From assembly GCA_009920585.1 (NCBI GenBank), contig RFZT01000027.1, forward strand, positions 1 to 13,852: a stretch of DNA of 13,852 nucleotides, written 5' to 3'. Within the stretch, counting starts at the first letter, position 1; each line of letters starts with the position of its first letter. Of this stretch, positions 1 to 6,458 are shown one piece after another. Under the pieces are notes generated by a model that saw only the letters and a program-made list of their open reading frames with translations, was not told where the DNA came from and did not search any database. A program made the position numbers and the translations under genes. The stretch comes from a bacterium (GTDB taxonomy: Bacteria; Verrucomicrobiota; Verrucomicrobiia; Chthoniobacterales; Terrimicrobiaceae).

Positions 1-84
1 GGATGCCGTCAGAAGGACATAAAGCAAAAGGGTCGCGATGGCGAGGTAGGGCAGTGGGGCGCAGGCGCGTTCGGTGGAAATCAT
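1..84 (-). CDS. N-terminal fragment of an unidentified membrane protein
   Basis: The ATG at 84-82 overlaps the plsC stop in an ATGA arrangement, and the frame stays open to the window edge, giving 28 codons. The fragment begins MISTERACAPLPYLAIATLL and continues as a strongly hydrophobic stretch, so it probably starts with a transmembrane helix or a signal anchor at about residues 11-27. It is the fifth gene of the tightly overlapped tyrA-aroA-cmk-plsC series and is likely translationally coupled to plsC. No Shine-Dalgarno sequence is visible before the start. The fragment is too short to name a family. Confidence 0.6.
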   Translation of the reverse strand, partial: MISTERACAPLPYLAIATLLLYVLLTAS

Positions 85-653
85 GCGATCTGGAGGTCGG
101 CGATCGCACTCATCACCCGATCGCTCAGGTTTTGGTAAGTCTCGCGCGAGGGGTTGGAAATTTCCTCTTCTGTGAAGTGAATCGGTTCGCCAATCACGAC
201 GGTAATTTGCGAAAGGTGGAGTCGCTTGGCATTTTTTGGGAACGCATCATAGGCCCCGAAAATTCGCATCGGTAGGACAGGAGCGCCGGTTTTCGCTATC
301 ACGAGGCCTATGCCAGCACGGGCTGGTTGCAAGTGGCCGTCCTTTGAGCGAGTTCCCTCTGGAAATAGGATGATGCCATTGCCTTCCTTCACTTTTTTGA
401 TGACCTCACGCAAGGCAGACATGTCGTTGCCGTCACGCTCGGGCCATTTGAGAAGCGTCTTGCGGGCAAGATAGTAAACGCCACGACGGCTACAGATGCC
501 CGCTAGGGGTGGATCAAAGAAGCTCGAGTGGTTGACGGCGATAATAAGTGGACCAGACTCCACCATGCGCTCGGGATGCACCACCCGCATGGAGAAAAAC
601 ATCCGAGCGAAGAGCTTCGCTAGGTTGTAAAAAATATTGTAAATAATCGTCAT
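81..653 (-). CDS. plsC: 1-acyl-sn-glycerol-3-phosphate acyltransferase (PlsC-like), possibly shortened
   Basis: This 190-residue protein matches the lysophosphatidate acyltransferase family, which acylates lysophosphatidate to phosphatidate at the inner face of the membrane. The catalytic HX4D box is NHSSFFD (H42, D47) and the FPEGTRS box is at 97-103. The C-terminal part carries the GAPVLPM (123-129) and IGEPI (154-158) segments typical of the fold. The ATG at 653-651 overlaps the cmk stop as ATGA, and starting there removes an unlikely 29-residue leader. The segment from LARK (62-65) to KEG (89-91) is about 14 residues shorter than in family members I recall: WP (70-71) runs straight into ERDGNDMSAL, so most of block II (the G...PV.R region before ERDG) is absent. 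The family call is secure, but full activity is uncertain. The product would feed CdsA, encoded elsewhere in the window. Confidence 0.9.
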   Translation of the reverse strand: MTIIYNIFYNLAKLFARMFFSMRVVHPERMVESGPLIIAVNHSSFFDPPLAGICSRRGVYYLARKTLLKWPERDGNDMSALREVIKKVKEGNGIILFPEGTRSKDGHLQPARAGIGLVIAKTGAPVLPMRIFGAYDAFPKNAKRLHLSQITVVIGEPIHFTEEEISNPSRETYQNLSDRVMSAIADLQIA

Positions 654-1294
654 CGCGGATGAAGGCCAGCGACAGCAAGAAGTTGGGAGATTTTTTCCAC
701 AACGCCATCGAGTGTCAGGTGGGAGGTGTCCACCACACACGCGCCCTTGGCCACCTGCAGCGGAGCCTCGGCACGGCTGGAGTCCTGCTTGTCGCGCAAG
801 TCGATGCTGTCCGTCTGGCCTTCAGCGGCACGTCGGAGACGGCGAATTTCGGGTGAAGCATCGAGATAAAATTTATGGGGTGCATCGGGGAAAACGGCAG
901 ATCCGATATCGCGACCCTCCATCACCACATCGCGCTCGTTCACGAGGGCGCGTAGGCGTGCAACAATCAGGTGTCGCACGGCAGGAATGGCGGAGACAGT
1001 GGAGACGTTGTTGTTAACGACGCTTTCCTTGAGTTCGGCATCCGGGACTTGGGCGTTGATGCGAATGAAGGATTCGCCTTCAGGAGTGAACCCGCAACCT
1101 AGCTCCATGGAGTCGAGGGAGGTTCTTACACTGTCAGGATTCAAGGGATCAACGCTCTGACGGAGCAATTCCCATGTGACAGCGCGATACATCGAGCCGG
1201 AGTTCACATAGGAAAATCCGAGGCGTCGCGCGAGTCGCTTGGAAACGCTGCTTTTTCCTGATGCGGCTGGGCCGTCGATGGCAATAATGGTCAT
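650..1294 (-). CDS. cmk: Cytidylate kinase
   Basis: This 214-residue protein is a cytoplasmic kinase that phosphorylates CMP/dCMP to CDP/dCDP using ATP. The N-terminal P-loop is GPAASGKS (8-15), followed by the CMP-kinase block NSGSMYRAVTW (31-41). The GRDIGSAVFPDA block lies at 127-138 and the lid/C-terminal RDKQDSSR...APL block at 167-179. The length is close to the usual 215-230 residues. The ATG at 1294 overlaps the aroA stop as ATGA, and its own stop overlaps the plsC start in the same way. No Shine-Dalgarno sequence precedes the start, so it is probably translated by re-initiation after aroA. An aroA-cmk neighbourhood is common in bacteria, and plsC following cmk is a frequent arrangement. 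Confidence 0.95.
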   Translation of the reverse strand: MTIIAIDGPAASGKSSVSKRLARRLGFSYVNSGSMYRAVTWELLRQSVDPLNPDSVRTSLDSMELGCGFTPEGESFIRINAQVPDAELKESVVNNNVSTVSAIPAVRHLIVARLRALVNERDVVMEGRDIGSAVFPDAPHKFYLDASPEIRRLRRAAEGQTDSIDLRDKQDSSRAEAPLQVAKGACVVDTSHLTLDGVVEKISQLLAVAGLHPR

Positions 1295-2700
1295 GGTGTT
1301 GGATTTTTGAAGCCGCTGAGAACGGGTGTGCTCCCCTTGATGTGGCCGCCTTTTTGAATGTGGCGGAGGGCTTCAGCGAAGCCGGGGTAGGAGGTATTAA
1401 CGCAAGCGGCATCTTCGATGATGGTCTCGCCTTCGGCAAAAAGACCGGCGACCGCGAAGGCCATGGCGATGCGGTGATCGCCGTGGCAAGGAAGAGTGGC
1501 ACCTTTGAGTGGCGAACCGCCCGTGATGGCCATGCCGTCAGGAAATTCCTCCACCGTCACTCCCATCGCTCGGAGGTTCGACGCCACGGCCGCGATGCGG
1601 TCGGTTTCCTTGACCCGGAGTTCTGCGGCATCACGTATGATCGTGGTGCCTTTCGCCAGTGCCGCTGCGACCGCGATCACGGGGATTTCATCGATCACGT
1701 TCGGAATCTCGGCCCCGCAGATCGTTGTTGCTTGGAGGGTGGTGCCTTTGATGTCGATATTCCCGATTGGCTCACCGTGGAGGGAGGTTTCGATGACCTC
1801 GCGGATGCGGGCGCCCATGCGGATGAGGACGTCAATGATGCCAGTGCGGGTGGGATTGAGTCCCACATCCTTCACTAACAAACGGGACCCTGGTTGGGCG
1901 GCTGAGGCGACGAGCCAGAATGCGGCGCTGGAAATATCGCCAGGAACCGCGAAGTCTCTCGACTCAGGGATTTGTCCGCCCTCAATGGTGGTGCGGACTT
2001 CCACGAGGCGTCGGGATTTGGGCGAGTTGGCGTTTTCCCAGATTTCTTCGCGTTTCGTTTTGATGAGGAAAAATTCGAACATTCGTTCGGTATGGTCACG
2101 GGAGCGGACATTTTCGATCACCGTGGTTGTCCCTTTTGCAAAGAGTCCGGCCAGAAGGACGGCGCTTTTCACTTGGGCACTGGCTACGGGAAGACGGTAG
2201 GTGATGCCATGCAGTTCCCTGTCGCCTTCGATGCAAAGAGGCGGGCAGGACTTGGGGCCCTCAGCCGAGAGCTCTGCACCCATTTCGCGAAGGGGATCAA
2301 TGACGCGTTGCATGGGGCGCTTCGAGAGCGAGTCGTCACCGATCATTCGGGAACGGAATCCCTGAGCGGACAGAATGCCGGCCATGAGACGCATCGTTGT
2401 GCCGGAGTTGCCGCAATCAATATCACCAAAGGGTTTCGTAAAACGGCCGGCGTTGCCCACCACCACAAGCGTGCCGGGTTCCGGAGATTCGATGAAGATG
2501 CCGAGTTGGCGCATCGCCTTTGCGGTGCTCTGACAGTCTTCACCCTCCAAAAAATTCGTGATCGTGCAGGCTCCATTCGAGAGCGAAGCAAGAAGCACGG
2601 CCCTGTGTGAGATGCTTTTGTCTGGTGGAACGGTGATCTCGGTTTCGATGCGGGCCGCCTTGCGGGATTTGAGTGTGTTTTTTTCCTTGGATGCCATCAT
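1291..2700 (-). CDS. aroA: 3-phosphoshikimate 1-carboxyvinyltransferase (EPSP synthase)
   Basis: EPSP synthase joins phosphoenolpyruvate to shikimate-3-phosphate in the shikimate pathway. This 469-residue protein has PDKSISHR (26-33, substrate Lys28), GNSGTTMRLM (97-106), GDDSLSKRPM (121-130), SAQVK (174-178), RDHTE (201-205), NPTR (282-285), the catalytic Asp in IDEIP (336-340), KETDRI (364-369) and GDHRIAM (407-413). It is longer than the usual 425-445 residues because of a Lys/Arg-rich N-terminal extension of about 20 residues and extra charged sequence near 213-235. SAQxK, RxHxE and NxTR resemble the class II (CP4-type) signature, but the PEP-site glycine (G100) is retained. The start is ATGATG; the first ATG overlaps the tyrA stop as ATGA and is preferred. 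A start one codon later at 2697 is possible. It directly follows tyrA in the same pathway. Confidence 0.95.
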   Translation of the reverse strand: MMASKEKNTLKSRKAARIETEITVPPDKSISHRAVLLASLSNGACTITNFLEGEDCQSTAKAMRQLGIFIESPEPGTLVVVGNAGRFTKPFGDIDCGNSGTTMRLMAGILSAQGFRSRMIGDDSLSKRPMQRVIDPLREMGAELSAEGPKSCPPLCIEGDRELHGITYRLPVASAQVKSAVLLAGLFAKGTTTVIENVRSRDHTERMFEFFLIKTKREEIWENANSPKSRRLVEVRTTIEGGQIPESRDFAVPGDISSAAFWLVASAAQPGSRLLVKDVGLNPTRTGIIDVLIRMGARIREVIETSLHGEPIGNIDIKGTTLQATTICGAEIPNVIDEIPVIAVAAALAKGTTIIRDAAELRVKETDRIAAVASNLRAMGVTVEEFPDGMAITGGSPLKGATLPCHGDHRIAMAFAVAGLFAEGETIIEDAACVNTSYPGFAEALRHIQKGGHIKGSTPVLSGFKNPTP

Positions 2701-3578
2701 TTCGTAAACGGGTGATTGGAGCGGAGTTTTCGGGCATCCGCCAAAATGGCCTCAACTCCCTTTCGCTCTCCTCGCTCGAGGGCGAGCTTCAATGTCTCGA
2801 GCGTGTTTTGCAAGTCGCGGATTCCTTCTACAACCTCGTTGCGATTGTCGAAGAGAATTTCTGTCCACATGCCTTCTGGTCCAGCGGCAACCCGCGTCGA
2901 ATCACGATATCCTGGTCCAGCCAGTTCGGCCAACGAGGGGTCGCGTGCAACGGCGGCGTGGACAAGGCAGGAGGCTGCCGCATGGGGCAGGTGGCTCACT
3001 CGAGCGATGGCGCGATCGTGATCTTGCGGGCTCATTTCGCGGACCTTGCAGCCTGCGGCAATCCAGAGTTCGCGAGTATTCTGAAGTGACTCGGCTTGGG
3101 ATTGAGCGGTCGGGGTGAGGATGCAGGTGGCTCCTTCGTAGAGATCAGCTCTGGCGGCATGGATCCCACTTTGCTCGGATCCTGCCATCGGATGCGCGCC
3201 AATAAAGCGTCCGCCGAACGTGGCCTCCAGAGCTTTGACAATATTCGCTTTCACGCTACCAGCATCGGTGAGCGTGGCGTTGGCCGGGAGATGATTTTTT
3301 AAATCCTCGCCACAATTCTGAATCGCCTGCGGCGACATGCAAAGGACGGCTATGTCGCAATCGTCGAGGACCGCAGAGAGATCGCGTGAGACGCGGCAGT
3401 TAGTCAATAAAGAGGCCGCCTCAAGCGCTGCTTCTTTGCGACGGGCCCACACGCTCACTTGCCATGGCTGGCCGAAACGGCTCAGGGCTAAAGCGAGCGA
3501 ACCGCCAATGAGCCCTGGACCAAGAATGGCGACGCGACGGCTCAGGGCACCAGAAAGATCTTGCCCGAGTAGGGGCAT
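2697..3578 (-). CDS. tyrA: Prephenate dehydrogenase
   Basis: The enzyme oxidatively decarboxylates prephenate to 4-hydroxyphenylpyruvate with NAD(P) on the tyrosine branch of aromatic synthesis. Of its 293 residues, the Rossmann loop GPGLIGGS spans 20-27. The family blocks TDAGSVK (104-110), GAHPMAGSE (127-135), HDRAIARVSHLPH (187-199) and GYRDSTRVA (223-231) are all present. It is a stand-alone dehydrogenase with no visible chorismate-mutase or ACT domain. The ATG at 3578 makes it overlap the upstream lipoprotein gene by 37 nt, with GAGG four bases before the start. A rare CTG at 3545, overlapping the lipoprotein stop as CTGA, would give a tighter junction and still precede the Rossmann loop, so the exact start is uncertain. 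The stop overlaps the aroA start. Confidence 0.93.
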   Translation of the reverse strand: MPLLGQDLSGALSRRVAILGPGLIGGSLALALSRFGQPWQVSVWARRKEAALEAASLLTNCRVSRDLSAVLDDCDIAVLCMSPQAIQNCGEDLKNHLPANATLTDAGSVKANIVKALEATFGGRFIGAHPMAGSEQSGIHAARADLYEGATCILTPTAQSQAESLQNTRELWIAAGCKVREMSPQDHDRAIARVSHLPHAAASCLVHAAVARDPSLAELAGPGYRDSTRVAAGPEGMWTEILFDNRNEVVEGIRDLQNTLETLKLALERGERKGVEAILADARKLRSNHPFTK

Positions 3579-3940
3579 TTCACCTCGGTGTTGGGCGGAA
3601 ACCCACGCACGTCCACATAGCCGGCATACGGTGAGTGTGGGCTCGTCACAAATCCGGGCTTTCCAGGAACGGGTGTGCCGTAGGCGACATCCCTAGGAGC
3701 AGCAGGCGCAGGCGTCGGAGCGGGCGTGGCCACAGGTGTGGGCTGAACAATTGGAGCCGGCGGTTGGTCAGTTAAACCTTCCGGTGTAGGGGTCGGGGCT
3801 GCGTACTGCGTCGAGCCGGACGTGCCGCGATACCCAAATCGGTTTGATCCTTTGGAGTTCGAATTACTGTTGGATTCGCAGGCGGCCATGACAAAAACGG
3901 CCAATGCGGAACCAAGCACAATCACTGAAGAATTTTTCAT
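3542..3940 (-). CDS. Small Thr/Pro-rich lipoprotein with a conserved C-terminal block
   Basis: This 132-residue protein starts with a lipoprotein signal peptide (Lys2, a hydrophobic core at 5-18, lipobox VMAAC with Cys21), so it is probably membrane-anchored after lipidation. Residues 22-33 are Ser/Asn-rich. Residues 47-83 form a low-complexity Thr/Pro/Ala linker with repeated PTP and PAP units. Residues 87-132 form a compact conserved-looking tail (YGTPVPGKPGFV, GYVDVRGFPPNTEV, GKIFLVP) that I associate with small verrucomicrobial proteins of unknown function. It lies 48 bp after the AI-2E permease and overlaps tyrA. The function is unknown. The lipoprotein nature is well supported, and the tail could be a short envelope-binding domain (inference only). 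Confidence 0.8.
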   Translation of the reverse strand: MKNSSVIVLGSALAVFVMAACESNSNSNSKGSNRFGYRGTSGSTQYAAPTPTPEGLTDQPPAPIVQPTPVATPAPTPAPAAPRDVAYGTPVPGKPGFVTSPHSPYAGYVDVRGFPPNTEVKCPYSGKIFLVP

Positions 3941-3988
3941 AAGGTAAATAACGTTTTAAAAAAGACACGGAACCGACCGGGATTCAAT

Positions 3989-5194
3989 TTAAATCTCTTG
4001 CTCGGCGGTAAGCAACGTTGCCGCGTGAGGTTCCGCAGGGCGGTCCCAAAAGTAACGTTTGAGCAAAACTTTGATGGTGGCTGTGAGCGGAACGGCCAGC
4101 AGAGCGCCAAGAAGTCCACCGAGAATTAAGCTCCAGGCAAGCACGGAAAGGATTACGGTAAGCGGTTGCAATCCAACGGACTCGCCTACAATTTTTGGGG
4201 CGATAAAAATGCCGTCAATGTTGTTGGCGAGGACAAAAATGCCTGTGACCATGAGCGGGTGCGTCCAGTCCCCAAACTGGGCTGCGGCGATGATCACGGC
4301 GGGCACATAGCAGATCATCATTCCAAGATAAGGAATTAAACCCAGCACGCCGACCATGAGTCCGATGAGGATCGCAAAATCCAAACCCATCGCGAGAAGG
4401 GCCACCGCAATCATGGCTCCATCGATGAGGCTGACGATCAATTGACCGCGAAAAAAACTGATGAGATAGGAATTGATCTCGACCACGAGCGAGACGATTT
4501 CATTTTTGAGAGGAGAGGCGCGGAGCGGCAGATAGCGACTCCAGTTATCCGCGATGGAAGGGCTGTCCTTGAGGAAAAAAAACAGGAAAATCGGAACCAA
4601 GATCATGCTGAGGAGGAGGCCGAAGACTCCCAGAAAGCCACCGACACTGCGCTGGAGGAATTTTCCTGACTCGACGGCCAGATCGGGGATTTTTTGTTGA
4701 ATCCAGTTACCGGCATCCTTGATCGCGTTGCTGAACATGACGGAAACCTGATCGCCGGGCGTTTGGATTTCGCGATCCCGTCGGAAAAATTCGATCTCTG
4801 CGAAACGTTGGAGGCTATTGATTGTCTGGACCGAAAGGGCCTCGGTTTTTTGTAGATACTGGGGGAAGTTTTTAACGAGGGTCGTGCCTTGTCGGTAGGC
4901 GGGAGGGAGGATGTAAACGAGCAGACCCACAAGTATGCCTGTGACCGCAATGTAGACGATGACGATACTGAGCAGGCGACTCAGACGCAATCGGATGAAA
5001 AACCTCACTACCGGTTCGAGAAGGAACGCGAGAATCGCTGCCACGGCCACGGGGATTAATACGGGTTGGAGAAACGAAATCCCCATCACGATCAGCGAAC
5101 CGACAAGAAATACGACGGCGCCAATAGCCAAACACGACAGCGCCGTGATGGCCGCCCACAAAAGTTTCAGTTGGAATGGTGACGGATTAAGCAA
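3989..5194 (-). CDS. AI-2E family transporter (PerM/YdiK-type permease)
   Basis: This 401-residue integral inner-membrane protein has the AI-2E transporter (PF01594) layout. Hydrophobic helices lie at about 11-41, 44-62 and 74-97, followed by a long soluble segment at about 100-180, helices at about 183-209 and 247-305, and a final pair around 313-330 and 345-377. Family motifs include GLIPYLG (285-291), NNIDGIFIAPKIVGESVGL (324-342) and GGLLGALLAVPLTA (359-372). Members export autoinducer-2 or other small molecules, or act as Na+/H+ antiporters; the substrate here is unknown. No ATG exists near the N-terminus. The TTG at 5194 fits the first helix, and a CTG two codons earlier is possible. 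No Shine-Dalgarno sequence is evident. It sits 46 bp after parA, probably in the same transcript. Confidence 0.88.
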   Translation of the reverse strand: MLNPSPFQLKLLWAAITALSCLAIGAVVFLVGSLIVMGISFLQPVLIPVAVAAILAFLLEPVVRFFIRLRLSRLLSIVIVYIAVTGILVGLLVYILPPAYRQGTTLVKNFPQYLQKTEALSVQTINSLQRFAEIEFFRRDREIQTPGDQVSVMFSNAIKDAGNWIQQKIPDLAVESGKFLQRSVGGFLGVFGLLLSMILVPIFLFFFLKDSPSIADNWSRYLPLRASPLKNEIVSLVVEINSYLISFFRGQLIVSLIDGAMIAVALLAMGLDFAILIGLMVGVLGLIPYLGMMICYVPAVIIAAAQFGDWTHPLMVTGIFVLANNIDGIFIAPKIVGESVGLQPLTVILSVLAWSLILGGLLGALLAVPLTATIKVLLKRYFWDRPAEPHAATLLTAEQEI

Positions 5195-5240
5195 AGTCAG
5201 GGCTTTTTGTAGAGTGCGAATGGCAAAGGGGCAAAGAAAA

Positions 5241-6041
5241 TTACTGTCCTGGCGCGTTAACGAAGGTGATGCCTTTTTTCTGTCGATCGAGGAATTCTTT
5301 GGCCAGCCGGCGGTAGGCTACGGATCCGATGCCGTTGGGATCGTGCTCGAGGATCGTGCGGCCGTGGCTCGGAGCCTCGGCGAAGCGGACCGTCCGAGGG
5401 ATGACGGTATTATAGACGACCTCTTGAAAGTGATTGCGAACTTCCTTTTCGACGGCGGGATTCAGGTTGGTGCGGCTATCGAACATCGTCAGCAATAACC
5501 CAGAAATCGAGAGCGAGGGATTCGCTCCGCTGGCCCGTATGCGCTCGGTTACCTCCATGAGCAGGCCGAGGCCTTCCAAAGCGTAATACTCGCATTGGAT
5601 GGGAACAAAGATCTCGTCCGCGGCCGCGAGCGCGTTCGACATCAAAATGCCAAGCGAAGGGGGACAATCCATGAGCAGGTAATCAAAGAGGTTTTGCTTG
5701 CGGAGGCTCTCAAAGGCGACACGCAACCGCATCATATGGTCATCCATCCTAGCCACCTCGATTTCCGCTCCGGCGAGATCGAGATCGGAGGGGATGAGGG
5801 AAAGATTTTTAATGCGTGTGGGGAGAACCAGCTCGACGGCGGATCTTTCACCAATGAGGGCGGAGTAGATGCTCGGGGCCCCCTCCTCCTTGCCCAGAAG
5901 AACGCTCGTTGCGCTGCCCTGAGGGTCGATGTCCGCGAGTAGGACGCGTGCTTTTTTTTCGGCGAGGGCCGCAGCGAGATTCACACTGGTGGTCGTTTTT
6001 CCGACTCCGCCTTTTTGATTCGAGATGGCGATGATTTTCAT
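5241..6041 (-). CDS. parA: ParA/Soj-family chromosome partitioning ATPase
   Basis: This 266-residue protein is a Walker-type partition ATPase that binds DNA non-specifically as an ATP dimer and normally works with ParB-parS in segregation. It has the deviant Walker A KGGVGKTT (10-17, signature Lys10 and Lys15), Walker A' DIDPQGSAT (37-45), Walker B YLLMDCPPSLG (121-131), and the Soj-type C-terminal block VIPRTVRFAEAPSHG (213-227). The length matches short chromosomal Soj proteins without an N-terminal helix-turn-helix. It is the first gene of the leftward block and is divergent from rpsU. The gene that follows is a permease, not parB, and I saw no parS-like 16-bp palindrome, so the partner must be elsewhere. 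The ATG at 6041 is the only good start. Confidence 0.93.
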   Translation of the reverse strand: MKIIAISNQKGGVGKTTTSVNLAAALAEKKARVLLADIDPQGSATSVLLGKEEGAPSIYSALIGERSAVELVLPTRIKNLSLIPSDLDLAGAEIEVARMDDHMMRLRVAFESLRKQNLFDYLLMDCPPSLGILMSNALAAADEIFVPIQCEYYALEGLGLLMEVTERIRASGANPSLSISGLLLTMFDSRTNLNPAVEKEVRNHFQEVVYNTVIPRTVRFAEAPSHGRTILEHDPNGIGSVAYRRLAKEFLDRQKKGITFVNAPGQ

Positions 6042-6062
6042 GAATGCGATAAGATGGTGCCC

Positions 6063-6091
6063 TTTTGTGCCGTGCTCTGGAAGATTGTCAA
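6063..6091 (-). promoter_or_regulatory. Possible sigma-70-type promoter of parA
   Basis: On the minus strand a perfect TTGACA (6091-6086) lies 45 bp before the parA ATG. The best -10 candidate, ACAAAA with a 17-bp spacer (6068-6063) or CACAAA with 16 bp, is weak. The support is the perfect -35 box and its location in a divergent intergenic region. No experimental evidence bears on it. Confidence 0.35.
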
Positions 6092-6136
6092 CATCCGACG
6101 GGAAGAGGCATCTTGCGAGTGCGGCGACAGGAAATG

Positions 6137-6182
6137 CAAATCTCCATTTGAGAAGTGGTTGCTTTTAAAGCAAAAAACCACT
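6137..6182. repeat. Two adjacent inverted repeats between parA and rpsU
   Basis: CAAAT-ctcc-ATTTG (6137-6150) is followed by a longer interrupted palindrome: AGTGGTT (6154-6160), GCTTT-T-AAAGC (6161-6171), four A residues, then AACCACT (6176-6182). The second ends 2 bp before the TTGACT proposed as the rpsU -35 box. As RNA it would form a 12-bp stem with a 4-nt A bulge. It may be an operator or simply a structured spacer. No U-tract follows, so it is not an obvious terminator. Confidence 0.5.
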
Positions 6183-6184
6183 GC

Positions 6185-6214
6185 TTGACTCTTTTGGGAG
6201 CGGCCAGTTAGTCT
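6185..6214 (+). promoter_or_regulatory. Possible promoter of rpsU
   Basis: TTGACT (6185-6190) matches five of six positions of a -35 box. TAGTCT at 6209-6214, with an 18-bp spacer, is a poor -10. It would start transcription roughly 30 bp before the rpsU start codon. Only the -35 box is convincing. Confidence 0.35.
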
Positions 6215-6248
6215 TTCTATCCCAATTTCAAGAAAGTAGGTGAATATA

Positions 6249-6455
6249 ATGCCGGAAATAATCGTAAAAAAAGGTGAACCCATTGATCGCGCTCTCAAGC
6301 GCCTGAAGGGTAAAATCGATGCAGAAGGCCTCATGGACGAAGTCCGTCGCCTTCGCGCTTTCGAAACGCCCGTTCAACGCACCCGCCGCAAAGCCAAAAA
6401 CAATGCGAAGCGTGCGAAAATGAAAATCCGCTTTAATTTCAACCCTCCGTCCTAG
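6249..6455 (+). CDS. rpsU: 30S ribosomal protein S21
   Basis: This 68-residue, very basic protein is a small-subunit component near the 16S rRNA 3' end and helps translation initiation. The N-terminus MPEIIVKKGEPIDRALKRLK is the standard S21 opening, followed by the Arg/Lys-rich tail RRKAKNNAKRAKMKIR (46-61). The ATG at 6249 is chosen because AGGTG (6238-6242) lies 6 bases upstream. The GTG three codons earlier is part of that Shine-Dalgarno sequence. It ends in TAG, and the next gene starts 3 bases later in the same reading frame. It is divergent from parA. No terminator is visible after it, so the SDR gene is likely co-transcribed. Confidence 0.96.
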   Translation: MPEIIVKKGEPIDRALKRLKGKIDAEGLMDEVRRLRAFETPVQRTRRKAKNNAKRAKMKIRFNFNPPS

Positions 6456-6458
6456 GAC

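Noticed and set aside
1496..2200. Long plus-strand open frame of 234 codons opposite aroA
   Set aside because: It is antisense to a gene with every EPSP synthase motif. The translation is Arg/Ser/Thr-rich without domain features, as expected for a shadow of GC-rich coding sequence.
3941..3988. Possible terminator between the AI-2E permease and the lipoprotein gene (a GC-rich stretch before a run of T on the minus strand)
   Set aside because: Only a 3-bp stem can be drawn before the T run, too weak for an intrinsic terminator.
6038..6334. Open frame on the minus strand overlapping rpsU and the intergenic region
   Set aside because: Its N-terminal part is the antisense of rpsU, and the rest has no family features. 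The rpsU reading has a perfect Shine-Dalgarno sequence and motifs.
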